DNA of 64,000 nt. It comes from Opisthorchis felineus. Lineage: Eukaryota; Platyhelminthes; Trematoda; Opisthorchiida; Opisthorchiidae. Below are positions 22,644-36,079 of this stretch, one piece after another. A program made the translations under genes and the position numbers. The DNA lies in contig SJOL01006399.1 of the NCBI GenBank assembly GCA_004794785.1, positions 437,103-501,102 on the forward strand, read 5' to 3'. How positions within the stretch are numbered: the first letter of the stretch is position 1; each line of letters opens with the position of its first letter. Under the pieces are notes generated by a model, which made no database searches, was not told the DNA's origin, and saw nothing but the letters and a program-made list of their open reading frames with translations.

Positions 22644-25600
22644 GTGAGTTTGAATCCGAAATAAATTGCACACCATTTGATTTAAAAAGATTATTCAAAA
22701 CGCAGTCGAAAATTGCTTACAACTTATAACCGGACAAATATCTGTCTTCATATAGCTTTCCTACAGTGATATATCGGAATATCTGAGAGACCACCGTTTA
22801 CTACTGAGGAGACTCATGATAGCAATCTATAAATATTTATTTCAGAAATTAAACAAATCTTTAATTTCAAAGCGTATGGAAAGACGATATTTTAACACAC
22901 TGTAACAAGCTGTGGGGCAAGCTTAACTAATCTGCGTAATATAAGTCAGAAAAATCCCCTTTTAAACAGCCTACTCTACTGCCTTCTTGAAGCCCGAAAT
23001 TCAGTGCTTTCTCGAACTGCAATAGTATAAATGCGGCAAAATAAGACTAGTGCACACAAATATGAACAATACCTCATGTAAAGTGTATCAAATTATCGGA
23101 TCAATGGTAGACCACCCACTTGAATTTGCCATACTCTACAAGCCTACGTCATATTTGGACAGACGTTTATCCCACAGGCCTAATGTTTCTTTATGTGGCT
23201 GTCCGTGTAGGGCAATGTTCAACTGCCGAGGGTTCTTTAGTTGCTGCATCCCTTAAAATTTCCTCAAAAGCTGGAAGAATCGTGGAACCGACTCTACTAA
23301 TATCCTCATAAAGTAACTACTCACAGGGTGATTCCAGCCGTTCTTATTTTGTGATGATATTTCTTGGAGTAAGACGGTTATGAGAAAATTAAGGGCCTAA
23401 GTACAAAAACCTACCATAAATACGGATAATTGTCCAGTGAATTTAGCATAACGAATGCTACGGCTTCCATGTGTATTGAAATCAGATTTTCACATAATAG
23501 TAAAACAAAGTCTTAGTCAGTATTACATTTTGAACAAGCCCGAACTTTTTGTTATTTTGACACATTCGGCTCCTGAATTTGGGCACGCTTAGAGGGACTG
23601 TGGCAGAGTAAAGCTCAAGGTTGAGAGTTTCTTTAAAGCAGCTTTCTTGAGCAATTCACACAGGCTCCCGGAAAAGTTGGCACACTACTATCAGTCTCCA
23701 CAAAATCGAGAACCCAAACGACGTTTCCACAATTCAGATGCTCACTGCAGTTTGACTCATTACCAGAGTGAGCATTACAGAAAAAACGAATTGAGCCGAC
23801 TACCACAGCTTTTAGATTGTCCACATAGTTATTTTTAATAGGGCTATAATCCGGCTGTAGCTTGATCATGATAGTGTAATTTACTCCGCTTACTGCTAGC
23901 TTGTTTGCCCTAGGGAGGCCCTGGATATACACATGATTACACAATGGTCCGTTATGGTGGACACCGAAAACGCTCACGTGTTTTTCGTACTAGCGCACTG
24001 GAGTATCAAAACATACTCGCTTCTATGTAGTCAGACCTCCACTTGGTAGTGTTCTGTGCTGTTGTGCACAATTCATTAAACATGGCTTGTATTGGACATT
24101 ATTGGAGTAGCGATCCCGGTTCTTTCTCATTTTTGGAGATCTGACAATTATCTGTACGCTGAAGATGTCTGAATTTGAAAATTGTTATTTTAGAATCAGT
24201 CAAATTGATGCCGCAATCAGCACAAACTGGAAGTGGGTTATCAACGGTGCATGGATATTTTGTTGCTGTATGAGTTAGTGCTCCCGCTGGATAACCTGTA
24301 TCAGCCAGTTCAGGTAATATGTGGGATAACATTCTAGAAAGAACTGATGAGGTATTCCAGAATGTCGTCCTTCTTCAGGCTGACTGCGCACTAAATCATT
24401 TTTTTCAAAGAAACCACCGCATACTATCTAGGAGAGACCTCATCTCGGGGGGCCTATCTTGATAATAGTACTGAGCATCATTCTATACCAAAATTCTACG
24501 TTTTTCTGATCTACATTATCCTGTTCACGCATTACGCACAAAATGGACAGAGATGGTGTCGTACACAGTGCAATAAGATGTTGTCCTTAACATGGTGGGA
24601 AACACACAATTGTGTAAAATCGAAATAGTTCCCTCACGAATGAAGTGGATGCGTTTAATTTTGGGCTCAAATTAATATGTTGATTATTAACTTTTTATAT
24701 CGCAGTGGTCTACTAAAATATTTTGTCTATCCACCAAATCATAAGTAGTGGTAAATACTACTGAAGCATCTTTGTTACTAGGATACTGCTAATCTTATGG
24801 ATTCATTGAAAGAAACAGCTGAGTTAAACATAAGAAGTCAGCGAAGCGCAGAAACAAAGTAATATCATATGAGATAAAATGGCACGAGTCATTTCGTGTG
24901 CCACTGATGCTTCTTTTTTGCCTATTCTCGGTGATGCTGCATTGTCAGAACGCGAGCTTGTCCACTGTACGAGTAGCAGTAGGGCCAGATTAGGAGGCTC
25001 ATAACTCAAAAATGTCGTATCTGCTGATGTAGGCGGTCAAAGGGGTGGTTATATGTCTGGAACGATATCGCTGTGAATGCACAAAAACTACATCGTGAGA
25101 TGTGCACACCATTAAAAACAAACCCGACAATCATCGGTTAATACAAGGAGGCTGATCACCGAACCCTGCGACGGTTTTTTTTCATTCAAACTGCCCGAGA
25201 GTACGATACGCTTCCACTGAAAAACCTCCAGGGATCTACCGTTGAAGGGAGGAAAGCTCTTCGCCGCGAAGTCGTTTATTGGCAAACACCAACCAGACAG
25301 TTACAACCTATTGGACAGAAAAATAAACATCTCGTATGTACGTAGTTTTTAAAAACTGATCATTCTCACGCGTCTTCTTGAACATTTGTGGATATTCATT
25401 GACTATCATGCAAATGTAAAGGAACGCTACAAAACAGTCCCACAAGTTCCGTAATAAACCTCACCTTCCATTAGACGCGGGGCGGAGCTTCGAGAAAAAT
25501 ACATGCTACTCGCATGCTTCATCAGTATTGTCCGCCGTTACACAGGTATGTGCGATGTAGACGCAGACTCAATCATCACACTTATTCTTATGAACGTAAT

Positions 25601-26095
25601 TGCTTACTGAAGGCGAGCTAGTGATCAACCCTTTTCATCAGTGGACTTGCCAGTATTCTCATATGACCCAGCAACCCTTAACATCCAAATCCTCCCATCT
25701 ACTCCAGATTCGGTTTCAAACTGATGTTCTTTTAATTTTGCGCCGACAACCGCTTTCACAATTTCAAAATTCTGTATCGAGGGGCCAGCTTCAAAACAGA
25801 ACATTTGCATTGTCATACAAGGTCGCTCATCAGTGCTGTGACTCATGACTGTAGCAACTCAACACCATTGCCTTTGGTATCCACCTGCGCGGGGTGATCT
25901 GGTTCAACAGTGTAATGGTTTCGTTAATTAGGAAAAGAAACTCCTCCACAAAATATATGCTTTTAGTTTTATACCAGAATAAAATGAGTATGAACACGTT
26001 TATATAATTTATATGCATAGAAAAACGAGCCACACTTGGGAAACATAAAATTTTTTCCTGGATGACTGTAGCGTATGTAGGCTTGCGCATCTGAT

Positions 26096-26120
26096 ATTAT
26101 ATATATATATATATATATAT
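26096..26120. repeat. (TA)n microsatellite
   Basis: About eleven TA units in a row inside a P2 intron. Confidence 0.95.
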
Positions 26121-29100
26121 TGTTGAGGCCAAAAGTTTGCAAACATTTCTGTAATTGCATGAACGTCTAGTGACAATGCAGTGGACCACTGCTCATCTGG
26201 AGTGTGTACACTTATCCGATGGCCTTCATTCCAATGTAGTCCAATATAGTTAATCCTCGTTATACTAATGTACTAGCAATAGGACAATTTTTTAATTTTG
26301 GTCGTGATATATATGTAAAAGTTTTCAACAGTCAGCGTTTAAGAAAGTAGAAATATTTACTCATATCACTCTCGTTTGAATAGTCTTCATCCTGACCTGG
26401 CTCACTTAGTCCGGTTAGTTTTCGCCAAGGGGTTAATTACTAGACTCAAGTCTCGCTCTCATTAGACCTAATCAGCAGTCATATCCTTGGCCATGCAGGG
26501 GCCTGAATTCCAGACATCCGCAATGCGAAGAGAGTCTGTTACCATTACCCTACCTAGCACTGCTGATGAGCCATAATTAGAGCCAAACACAAGTCCACTA
26601 ATGTGCAGCTCTCAGATTAATTAGGCCGAAAGAGGAGGAAGACCCTTCCAATGAAAATACCGCGAATGTGAAGTTTAAAAACCACTCAACTATCTGCAAG
26701 CAACATATTTTAAACAAAATCGGAGCCTCCGTTACCGTTTCAAGAAATGTTTGTAAATGTGCATATCTTAGTAGATTTCTCCCATACCTTACCATGGTGA
26801 CAGTGCTGGAAGACATCTAGCGTGGTTCCTATGACGCTTTTATAGCAGATTTTAGGAGAAACAGGGTAACAACATACTGTATCCAGTTTATTCGTATCAC
26901 TGTGATGCTGTGAAAGCCCAGCTTTGATGTAGAGGCTGCAATGTATTGCGCGGTCCCAGGTAGGTATCCAATGGGAAGACTTAATCACTCAGTTGTCTTG
27001 ATCAGGGCATAGAAACACACTCATCGCAGTTGTTACAACGGCTGTAGCAGTCTAGCTGTCAGTGCTTCTGTGCTTCAGTAGTTCACAGAAAGCGAACAGC
27101 TACAAACTCGTGTTACGTTGTTCAGGCCAGATTAAGGATCAAGTGCGTGAGGAAACGTAACACAAACACGAGTGGTCACGATGAACCAAACGAAACAAAA
27201 CAAGAACAAAACACCCAACAGCACACTGAAGGTATCTCCTCGAATGGTGACAAAACGTCTGTAAATCAGTTGCCAAGCTCGGCGAGCAGCCGAGCAGCCA
27301 CCTGATCAGTTACGGAAATCACAGTCAGGCAATCTTATGGAGAGAATACGCAAGGCAGTTTTCGGAGTATTTTAGGGTTGGTAGTCCTAAATTAAGTGAG
27401 GAAAATAATACAAGGTTGGGTGCTTCTAAAGAAGGGGTGTGGTTGTTAAGCTGTATTTCGGAGGAACAGGGTATTATGCAAATTATTGCGTCACAATTAA
27501 GGACTAATAAGACAAGACCGGTAGCCCGTAGGCAGAAGCCTTAGTAAATGTTCCCGTGATACCGAACAATCGGCATCAAACAAGTGCAAACATGTCTGCC
27601 CATCTAGATCAGACAGTTAAGATGTATTTAGCTTGCACTGCTGAATTGATGGTAGTGTGCTTGTCCCACGAATTTGACAAGGACGAAACTCGAGTCTAAA
27701 CTTTCTCCCTTTCGTTGGACTAACTAAACACATTAGTTAAGACGGAACTTCTAAACCGTGGTGCTAGGGATAAAGATTTATCAGCTTGTTTCTGTCACTT
27801 TAAGAGATCGTTTATGGAGATCAATCACCATGTATCAACTTTTGTTCTCCCAGTTACCAGACTGAACCGCAGGTGGTGGTGCCAACAGCAGTGCAAGCTG
27901 TATCCCTGTGCGTTGCTGGCATCCGAGTTGGACATACAAATCAGCAGCGGTAAAATGATCGGATACCTGCGCGTCGTAAGAAGTCACGTCAGTTTGTATT
28001 AAGCTGAATGTGATTCTGCGCACATACCTATTGAAACCGACGTAAACTCTCGTGAATAAGACCAGCAGGCTAACTTGGAGAATCCTCATGCGGGTTATAA
28101 ACCGACCTAAACACAATGTTGCTATAATGAATACAGCGCGAGTTAACTGTGTATCAACGAGGCAAAGACGCCACCCGTCAATTCCTCTAAGTTTCGGCCT
28201 AATGCCAAAATTACCATGCTGATATCGCCTAGAGACACTCATAAGCACACCATCAAGGTTGAGTTTAGACCATCCCGAATGGATTGCCTGCTTTTCAGCA
28301 TTGCAACTCGTTGCGTCTAAAAGTTCTTCACCCCCGCTCTCCACTTCACCCTGTAGAGTGCTAGTCCACCCATGCTTCAAAACGTAGCCTACAGCTTTCC
28401 AAACTTAACCGAAGGGTGTCCCATCAACGGAATTTCGGGTGTCCCCGATTTCAAGCTCCGTGCTTCAGCTAACCGTAAACTAGCTGTTTTGGGGTGCTAG
28501 TTTCCATCATCCGCTATAAGTGGCTTAATCATTAGAGCTGGCTTCGCTTCGGACTGCATTCAACGCCAGCAGTGTTTGCTCTTGGTAAAATTTTGGTTTT
28601 CAGGTTTCTGTCATCCCGGTTGATCCGAATGACTTAAAATACATTGAAAAGCCAAGAACATGAACGTGCCATCTGTACAGCTCCCAAGCTTCACTGCCAT
28701 ACGGCCCGATGCGCCACAGTCCTGATGTCTAAACAGGCGGTGATTGTTCCAGAAACGTTTCTCAAGCTGACCGAATGACTTGCTGTGTTTTGCAGTTCAA
28801 AATGCAAAAATAGGGTGCAGTTATCTGCAGACGGTGATATACGGACATTAGACCTACGCATCATTTTACTGGCCAGAAAAACTTTTCGATTGAACAAATT
28901 AAAATTCCATCGGTAGTGAATTGGTCTACCACCTTCGCGATAACAGAACGTCTCTGCGCGGATGGTTGTTAGGTGGAAACTGAAGACGGTTATGGCAATA
29001 CCACATGTCGCCTTGTTTCGGTATTGATTAAGTGATTATTCGAAGTAGTTTTGCATGTTGAAACCGGGGCTTCCATCCTAGAGTGAATGTCCTTGTTGAG

Positions 29101-29244
29101 GTTGACGAATTTATCTGAGCAGAATTTCGATGGATTTGTTAAGCATTTTCGCATTAAAAAATTCCCTCCTGTAAGTGAAACCAGTCTGCCCTGAAAAACT
29201 GCGATCTGTACAATTGTTGTATCCTCCTTATGAATTATCAGAAG

Positions 29245-29330
29245 TGCGCATCTCACGAAACCACAGCGAGTCTCCAACCCCCAACCTCCCTGCCAGTAGT
29301 TGGATACCAAAGTGTCAGTCCTGGGCGGTT
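29245..29330 (-). repeat. SINE fragment, antisense
   Basis: Complement of the tRNA-like B box and the following 'tttcgtgagatgcgcac' of the SINE at 3870-4170. The ends are eroded. Confidence 0.55.
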
Positions 29331-31357
29331 GATCAGCAGTGTGATGACCTCACACTTAGAGAGGATATAGAGCCACTCATCCTTCAATGTCAGGGTCTAC
29401 ATCACTTTTTCACGTGCTGACTGTCAAAAATTTCACCACACAGTTTGTCGTCAATCTACTGAAGATGTTAGTCTTTGGGCTGATGGATTTCTTTCATAGC
29501 TGTAAAGCACCCTTTATGACAGTGATCATCCGTGTAGTACTACGGCTCCTCGCCAAGGGTGGTCCACCATTTAATGTATACCCCAGTTGCTTCAGAGGAT
29601 TTGTTCCGGTATTTACGAGTTGTTTTCTGACTACTGTGTCGGCAAAATAGTCGGGTAATCTAAAGAACGCCTAATTAGTCTCTGGTCAAATCAATCTTGC
29701 CTGTTTTCTTGCTTCAGTCCGGGCATATGAACAGAGCCTGGTCGGACGTGTTGGTGTTCAGGCCCACTGGAATTCCGTTTTGTGACATGATCACCCGTCT
29801 TAATCTTAGAGGTTCGCAAAACTCCGATGCAGTTTCTTCGTTCTTCAACTTTCTCGCATCAAACCTGATTGAGTTTCCTGCTCTCCGCGAAGTGATGGTG
29901 TCCCGAGTGCGATGCTTAGCTTGGCGCGAGCCAGTGTATGGTCAGCATTGAATCCATGCACCACCCTTGTGATCTTTTTGCCGCACAGTGATGCAGTCGA
30001 TTAGAGGTCGGTGTCCACTTCGCGAATGAGTTCACGTGGCAAGCAATGTCCACCGCAAATAGAGCCAAGTGTTCACCAGTGATAGTTCGAATGCTGCACA
30101 CATCGTTGTTCGCCCTCGGCGCGTTCCATATAGGCTCAGTCGCTTTTCAGATTTACCAACCCTTGCCAACACGCTCACTGAGATTTTGCAATAAAATAGG
30201 GGTGTCGCCTGAAGAGGCAGATACGATCGGGTTTGCTCGCTGATCATGCCACTCCTTCCTTTTCTTATCGGAATGTAGCGGTAGTGGGGCACGGGCGCTG
30301 CTGTTGCCCTCAGAGGGCGGGTTGCCCTCAGAAGTTGGAAGTGGATGGCAATCTTTCACGAGTTGGTGCAATTCGACTGATTCATTATATCTCTATTCGT
30401 GTTGTCTGTAACTGCAAATCCAACGTTGTGTTCATGTTGGATTTGATTTGTTGTTCCGTTCTAGCAGAAGCTAAAATTGGAGCCAGCCGTTGCTAGTTTA
30501 TTTAGATCACCCAGCCATGTCCCACTGTAGCGAAGTGTATACTTTAGCGTTTCAGCTCCTTTGCAACAAAAAAGCTTGCCTTTCAAACCTGTGTCCTCTA
30601 TCGTTATCCCCACGTTCCAGGTTCCGAGGCGTGGAAGACGTGCCATTCTCCTTCGCCATATGCACAGAGATGGAGCTTTTTGACTGCCAAGTCTGGGGAA
30701 GGGAACCGGTTTCGGTTACTACTTCCCGACACTTTGATTAAAACTTTGACCCACAAGATAATATGGGCTGGCCTAATTCGATGGCAAATGGAATAAAGCA
30801 CTAAACCCTGACTCTCAATGCCACTGCGCACAGAAGGTGCCTTTTAAACACCACCAGACTCTCGATTTCAAAAACAATTTCGACCATACTAGATAGTTTA
30901 TCGGCGGTCATGACCCGCAATTCGGGCGATTGGAGTGTACTAGGAGTGAACTTTTCTAGACCCTCTACGCTCGAGGGCAGCTAGCATTGCCGCTTCTACA
31001 GATTTATGGTCTCCATTTAGAAATTACTTACTGTTGTCACAGTTCTTTCACAGAGAACAGTACATCTCCAACCCCAGATCATCTCGTAATTCAACTCCTC
31101 ATAGTTCATTGTTTCTTTGCTATTCCTTGGACTGCTCCCCGTTCAACTTCCGGGTGCGACTGAACCTTAAGGAATAGAGTTCCAGCTGGCGCAGCTCGCA
31201 AAATCATTATTCGAATTCAGATGTCCATAACAAGGTGATGGTTCTAGGTCGGAGTAAGTATGTCCACAAACTGTAGACTAAACTGTTTGTCCAACAACGA
31301 GAGATGTTTTAGCTGCGGCTGTTCAAAATTGCTTTACTTTTTAAACTCCCTTAATAG

Positions 31358-31577
31358 CTGGATGCACGGTGGCTGGATCCTTTGAAAGGGATGAAACCTG
31401 TTGCAGACAAATGTTTGTGGATAGATGATGACCTGGGTCAAATTGTATTTTCGGTCTATTTCGACATAAGCAATTTAAAGGAAAGAACCTTCAACACCTA
31501 CGCAGACCAATTGAGCGAACTGAAGAATCCTGTATATCGAAACAGCGAAACAGACATATACATACAGCAACTCCTTT
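31358..31577 (+). CDS. P2 domain 4, exon b (220 nt)
   Basis: Acceptor 'cccttaatag', donor 'ccttt|gtaagt', phase 0 in, phase 1 out. It starts L-D-A-R-W-L-D-P-L-K-G and continues M-K-P-V-A-D-K-C, then F-S-V-Y-F and a helix-like C-terminal half. The P3 exon at 51943-52168 shares L-x-x-R-W-x-x-P-L-x-G-x-x-P-x-A-x-x-C and S-x-Y-F in register. The length is within 6 nt of its relatives. Although 8.7 kb from its partner exon, the phase fits exactly. Confidence 0.85.
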
Positions 31578-32518
31578 GTAAGTTCTTTGAAATTTTGTGC
31601 ATTTTGGGCTTTACATTTGAGACCTTCTGAGAAAAGTGATCATTTGATAATTTACTTTGAGGTAAAAAAACACGTCTTGAATCCTCCAAGTATTTTATCC
31701 AAAGGTAAATAAATACTACTGGAAGGTGCACATCCTAGTCAAAACCTATTCAGTGTACCGGCCATTCTTAAACTAAAGCAGTTTTGAGAAGGCAAATAAA
31801 ATGTACAGTATGTTGAATAAATTTTTCCAATGTTTCAAATCATTCCCCGTATCGGGTGACAAGAGTTACCTCCAAATATGGTCAGAGTACTGATAGCCCT
31901 GAGTCACACAAACCGCTTAAGCATGTGTTGGTGAATAAGACAATTCAGCTGCAAAGGGTTAGTTCTGGGTAACTGTTTAATTTATTGTTAGTGATAGGCA
32001 CCCACATAAAATAAATTTTACTGACAACAACGAAACGGAATTCTCGCATCAAGTAGTGTTAAGGTGGAATCGTTAAAGTCTGTGGACACTTGCTCAACCT
32101 GAGTTCTTGTGTTATGCATTCCTGGAAGCAAAATGCAAATTGTGTATTGAGGTGCAAACAATTCTGAGGCAAACACAGATTTCTTCTTTCTGAGCTCTCT
32201 TTCTATAGTAAAAGCAAAAGTCAATGTCTGGAAAGTAATTTTAAAAGCAGTTATAAAGTACTAAGATATCGGATCAGTCGTCGGACCAGTAATCGCTGCC
32301 CAGAAATTTACCTCCTTTGTAGATGAAGAATGTCGTGCATTTCACCCATTCAAGCTGCTTGTATACAGCAATCGAAATTTTGGCTATTTTTTCTCACTGT
32401 AAAATAAAAGAAACTCTTTGTCTTATATGATCTTGATCTAGGTATTGTACCTGGTGTGCTGGTCATCCTGTCAAATATTCTAACCTGTTTAATTTCATTA
32501 TTGTTTCATTGTGAAAAG

Positions 32519-32554
32519 ATTCCATACCGGAAGGACTAAAAGAATTAGACGAAA
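32519..32554 (+). CDS. P2 tail micro-exon, 36 nt, phase 1-1
   Basis: Acceptor 'cattgtgaaaag' (weak, with pyrimidines farther upstream), donor 'cgaaa|gtgagt'. It reads S-I-P-E-G-L-K-E-L-D-E after the split codon, again acidic. Position and size correspond to the 33-nt exon of P3 at 53009. Its presence also removes a stop that would arise if 31577 joined 33085 directly (T|AA), which supports it. Confidence 0.5.
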
Positions 32555-32604
32555 GTGAGTCCACGGTAGTACATCTTAGAAATCAATATGATTGGTGTAA
32601 AAGT

Positions 32605-32905
32605 AGTAAACTATTCATAAGGTTGCTGGAAACTCTTCGACAGCCCACAACCGGTTTAACCCTTCTTTGGGCTCATCAGGTAGAAGCAGTCCTCGAGTTC
32701 CCGTCAACCTTATGTTCTACTTGAACCTAAACTGCTTATACACTTATACACTCATCCGCAAACCAACTTGGTTTTGACGGGAGACTTACGTGGAACCCAG
32801 AGGAATCTCTCGTTTATGATGTTCAAGATGCGTCTCCTGTCAGAACCAAGTTGGTATGCAGATGAGTGTATAAGTTGTGTACGTTCAGTTTATTTTAATG
32901 CAAGA
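32605..32905. repeat. Fold-back repeat copy
   Basis: Starts 'cataaggttgctggaaact', has 'ttctttgggctcatcaggt' and 'gtcaaccttatgttctact' in arm B, then inverted pieces ('gcagatgagtgta'). Same family as 1741-2322, here sitting between two P2 tail micro-exons. Confidence 0.7.
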
Positions 32906-33084
32906 AGCAAAATATTTGGAACAGTTAACAATGAAAAATGCGTAATTAAAGGATAAGTTTTGCAATCCAACTTTTCCATCGCCGTAAATGACACACAGGG
33001 AAAAATCTACTCGTCCTCCTCTTAATACAAGACACAGTGGATATTCTTGAAATAAAATGCTATTTTCCCATGTATCTTTATTAG

Positions 33085-33126
33085 AAAAGTTTTGTGACGT
33101 CCGCTTTGAAGAAGATACAAACCAAG
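33085..33126 (+). CDS. P2 tail micro-exon, 42 nt, phase 1-1
   Basis: Acceptor 'tctttattag', donor 'ccaag|gtaatg'. In phase 1 it encodes K-F-C-D-V-R-F-E-E-D-T-N-Q-(G). The P3 counterpart is the 39-nt exon at 53141 (H-V-C-E-F-I-S-A-E-S-G-E): Cys near the start, an aromatic, then Glu-rich. Function not recognised. Confidence 0.55.
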
Positions 33127-34664
33127 GTAATGTTGCAAGCGACTCGTTTTAAGTATGCTCATTGTTGGACATTTTCGGAATAAGATGTTTTATTTATGGT
33201 TCTTCTGTAACAATCTTTGTGTGTGCGTTTGAATCCATTCACTCGAAACACTCATCCGACTGGCAAGTGCTAACACTGAATGAGCGCAGTCAGCAAGTTC
33301 GTACTTAGGGTATAGTGGAAGTAGTTATGCTTCTAAGAAGCTCAAGCTTGTTTTTAAGTGAAGCGTGTGCATCTGTATATAAAGTAGCTCCGCAGAAAAT
33401 TTCACTGAGCATGAGAAACGTTGCCTTCTTGTTTGAGTGGCTTCCATTTATATGTTACATTTTGGTTGGCTTAGAACGTAATTGGATGCTTGCAGAGGAA
33501 TGGTTCCACTTCGTTAATGTTTATTATAGAGCTGTCCTTATCAAACAGTTATTTGTGTGGCCATCGGCCTCCGCAAGAGCGGAACCGTGAGTATCCAACA
33601 AAGTGACATCGACTTCACCAATGCAACTGGTTCGAACAAACGGTTTGCCAAAAAGTGGTTTACCTCCTAAAAGTATGGCAACTTGAAATGTTTGTATATA
33701 TTGCATATAAACACCTGCAGGTTCTATGGTATTTGTGTCTACACTGGATGCCGCTGGCTGACCTATGGATGAACCAATGTAATAAGTGTTATCTGCTGAA
33801 CTCTGTATTTAACCTTCTGTCATGTAACCTGGCAGCTGTCATCATTTGAGATCAGATCGTACGTACTTTTACCGTGCAGAGTTTGTATACTGGTAGACAG
33901 TCCTGGAATGACAAACTCAATAGCAGATTAGGATATATCAAAACTTGCGAATTTGGAGAAGTTAAAAATGAATGTATCTGACCGTCCAGGCATTTCCATG
34001 TTTACCGTTTTCGTCCAGTCGCTGCTTTCGAGTTGTGCAATCAGTCGAGTTTATCGGATGCAAAGCAGACACTTATGAACCCTAGCTGGAATCAGCGTCT
34101 TCAAACCCACTGTTGAACCAAAGTGACCGACCAATTTACTGAAGGACCAGAAGCTGAGATTCGAAAACCAACCTTATCGATCACGAAACTCCTAAATCAG
34201 TGGCTATAAGTTGGTCCGAAAACGGCATTCACTAAGGTCATATCGACTCCGACCTCGCTGGTATTCACGTAAAAGACATCTGAAAAAGACTATCGATCTA
34301 CCTAGGTGTTAAAACTAGACATGATCGGTTCACTATGTGGCTGATGACGTTCCAATGCTCGATTAATATTTGTTCGCGGTTATGATGTAAAATGGATGGT
34401 TTTCGGTTGAACCGATAAAAACAAAATAATGACATGTCGCAGTCTTCTGTTACTTTGAATTTGAAATGCTATACTGTTTAGAGAAATTCGGAATAAAGTG
34501 CTAGCAAAAACTGCACAAGTGTATCACACAAACTACACTCCGTGGGGCAAAATCTAAACGGAATTCAGTTGCAAATAAACTAGTCATTTAGGTGTACTGT
34601 TGCTGACAAGTTTGCTTGAATCGCGTATATGATGTGAGGTCTTTTCACACATCTACTACATCAG
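33127..34664. other. P2 intron, nothing certain
   Basis: A 91-codon frame at 33315-33590 has a hydrophobic run (about 33420-33475) that could be mistaken for a membrane exon, but its boundary phases do not match the gene. An AATAAA lies at 34492-34497; if P2 ended here it would be a poly(A) signal, but the terminal exon farther on makes this less likely. Confidence 0.35.
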
Positions 34665-34691
34665 CTATTCAACTGACAACCACGCCCAAAG
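34665..34691 (+). CDS. P2 tail micro-exon, 27 nt, phase 1-1
   Basis: Acceptor 'ctacatcag', donor 'caaag|gtaagt'. It reads A-I-Q-L-T-T-T-P-K, with a Thr run that could carry O-glycans. It is the counterpart of the 24-nt exon of P1 at 2834. Both splice sites are good. Confidence 0.5.
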
Positions 34692-36079
34692 GTAAGTATT
34701 GACTGTTTCTTACCACTATTTTGCACCGATACAGTTCATTTAGTTCACCTCATTTTGACAGACACGATAGTGCGTAGTTGACAACAGGTATATTTCCGTC
34801 CTCAGATATGAAAGTTGAGTAAATGTGATAGTTATGGATGCCGAAGTTTCGTTACCAAATAACTTTGCTCGCGAAAAAGCTCATTGCCTTCTAGTAGTGA
34901 GAACCGACGGTTTCGTGCACAAGAAGGAACGACGTGAGGACGGAGGCTTGAAAAACCGATTCGCGAAAAAGAAAGGCGTAAACGAAACTAAGTGACATGT
35001 ATTTTAAGGAAGTAAGAACTTCTAAAATTAGGGATTGTTTCCTTCCACTTGGTTTGCCCGGTTTCACGGTAGTTTTGCCCTGATAAGTGAAGTAAGCGAT
35101 CTGTTCCTATGTACTACACAAGAAAACATGAACAACTTAACACAAAAAGCATAAGCAAGTAATAAGCACATGAAGACGCCACGGCGGGTTCCGAAGATAT
35201 AAGTTTCCAAGGAATCCTACTTTTTGCTTTTGACGTAAACCCCTCTAGTTGGTTGGCTTGATGCGGACTTCAGAACTTTGGATTAACTGTCGCTATTCAT
35301 TTGTGGTATTTTGGGCGTAAGATGTGCTCACCCGGATGTGACGCAAGAAATTGAACAGCCCCTGGCTGTGCTGCACTCTTTTGTCATTGCACCTGGTCTG
35401 AACTGACCGCGATACCTCATTACCGGTTTGACAAAAATTGTCACCCATATTGTCTACTAACTGACCGTTTGATTGCCGCCTTAATGATGTCTTTCAAATA
35501 TGCTTCAAAATACAGAATTTAGCTTACTTAGATGAGCGAACTCTGTGGTTCACTCTATGCCGTGTGGTTTCTGTCTTCTTAAACGCTGGTTAATACCAGT
35601 CTCGGGTGCACGCTATACGGAATGTTACAGAGTCCATTACTTCACTCAGTGAGGCGCTACTAAAGTATCAATCAATTGTAGACTAAAAGCCACAATTGGC
35701 TCATCCACTGCTCAGCTTTATGGTCAGAATTCAAAGTAACCAATAAGCATTGATTCTCCTAAATTAACGAATCTGATGGAAGTAGAATTTTGGATAAACC
35801 TCTGTATTCATTGCGGACAAGAGGACTGTCAAATGTTGAGCGGTGGTCGTTGTATGGCCGGAGCTTGCTCATGATAATCAAATGTCACATATCTAAACCC
35901 ACCTACTGAGTTTAAATAAGGAAGACGGATGCTTCTTGAACCATAACCGGAAAAATACACCGGAATATTCGTTGGTCAGATGTTTCATTCATGGTCGATC
36001 AGGTGGCTGTTGATCTATTTTCCAGGCTTTCCAATTAGCCTACGAAGGTCCTGTCCCAAGCCGAGGTGATATCAATGCA
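34692..36079. other. P2 intron, nothing recognised
   Basis: No exon, repeat or structured element could be supported. One exon-like segment after 'cattttgacag' (about 34762) has stops in all three phases and was dropped. Confidence 0.35.

Larger units (their letters stand above)
22644..31357. other. P2 intron, about 8.7 kb, the largest
   Basis: Contains a (TA)n tract (26096-26120), an antisense SINE fragment at about 29245-29330 ('gcatctcacgaaac' is the complement of the SINE tail) and a short stretch like small-subunit rRNA at 28174-28198 on the minus strand. A 181-codon minus-strand frame (27835-28380), the longest in the window, has no recognised domain. A weak b-like frame at 23150-23311 ends in a stop without a donor and may be an exon relic. 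Confidence 0.5.

Noticed and set aside
27835..28380. Longest open frame in the window, 181 codons, minus strand
   Set aside because: No recognised domain, no splice context, opposite strand to the array, and in a large intron that may hold rRNA-like debris. Length alone is not enough.
33315..33590. 91-codon frame with a hydrophobic stretch, a possible transmembrane exon of P2
   Set aside because: The acceptor that would fit (33395) is phase 0 while the preceding exon ends in phase 1, and there is no counterpart in P3.
33530..33606. Possible terminal exon of P2 (phase 1, stop TGA)
   Set aside because: Only weak likeness to P3 53445. The later micro-exon at 34665 and the terminal exon at 37964 fit the array better.
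34492..34497. AATAAA as the P2 poly(A) signal
   Set aside because: Further P2 exons with good splice sites and fitting phase lie downstream.
34762..34790. Exon-like segment between 'ttgacag' and 'gtatat'
   Set aside because: All three phases contain stop codons.
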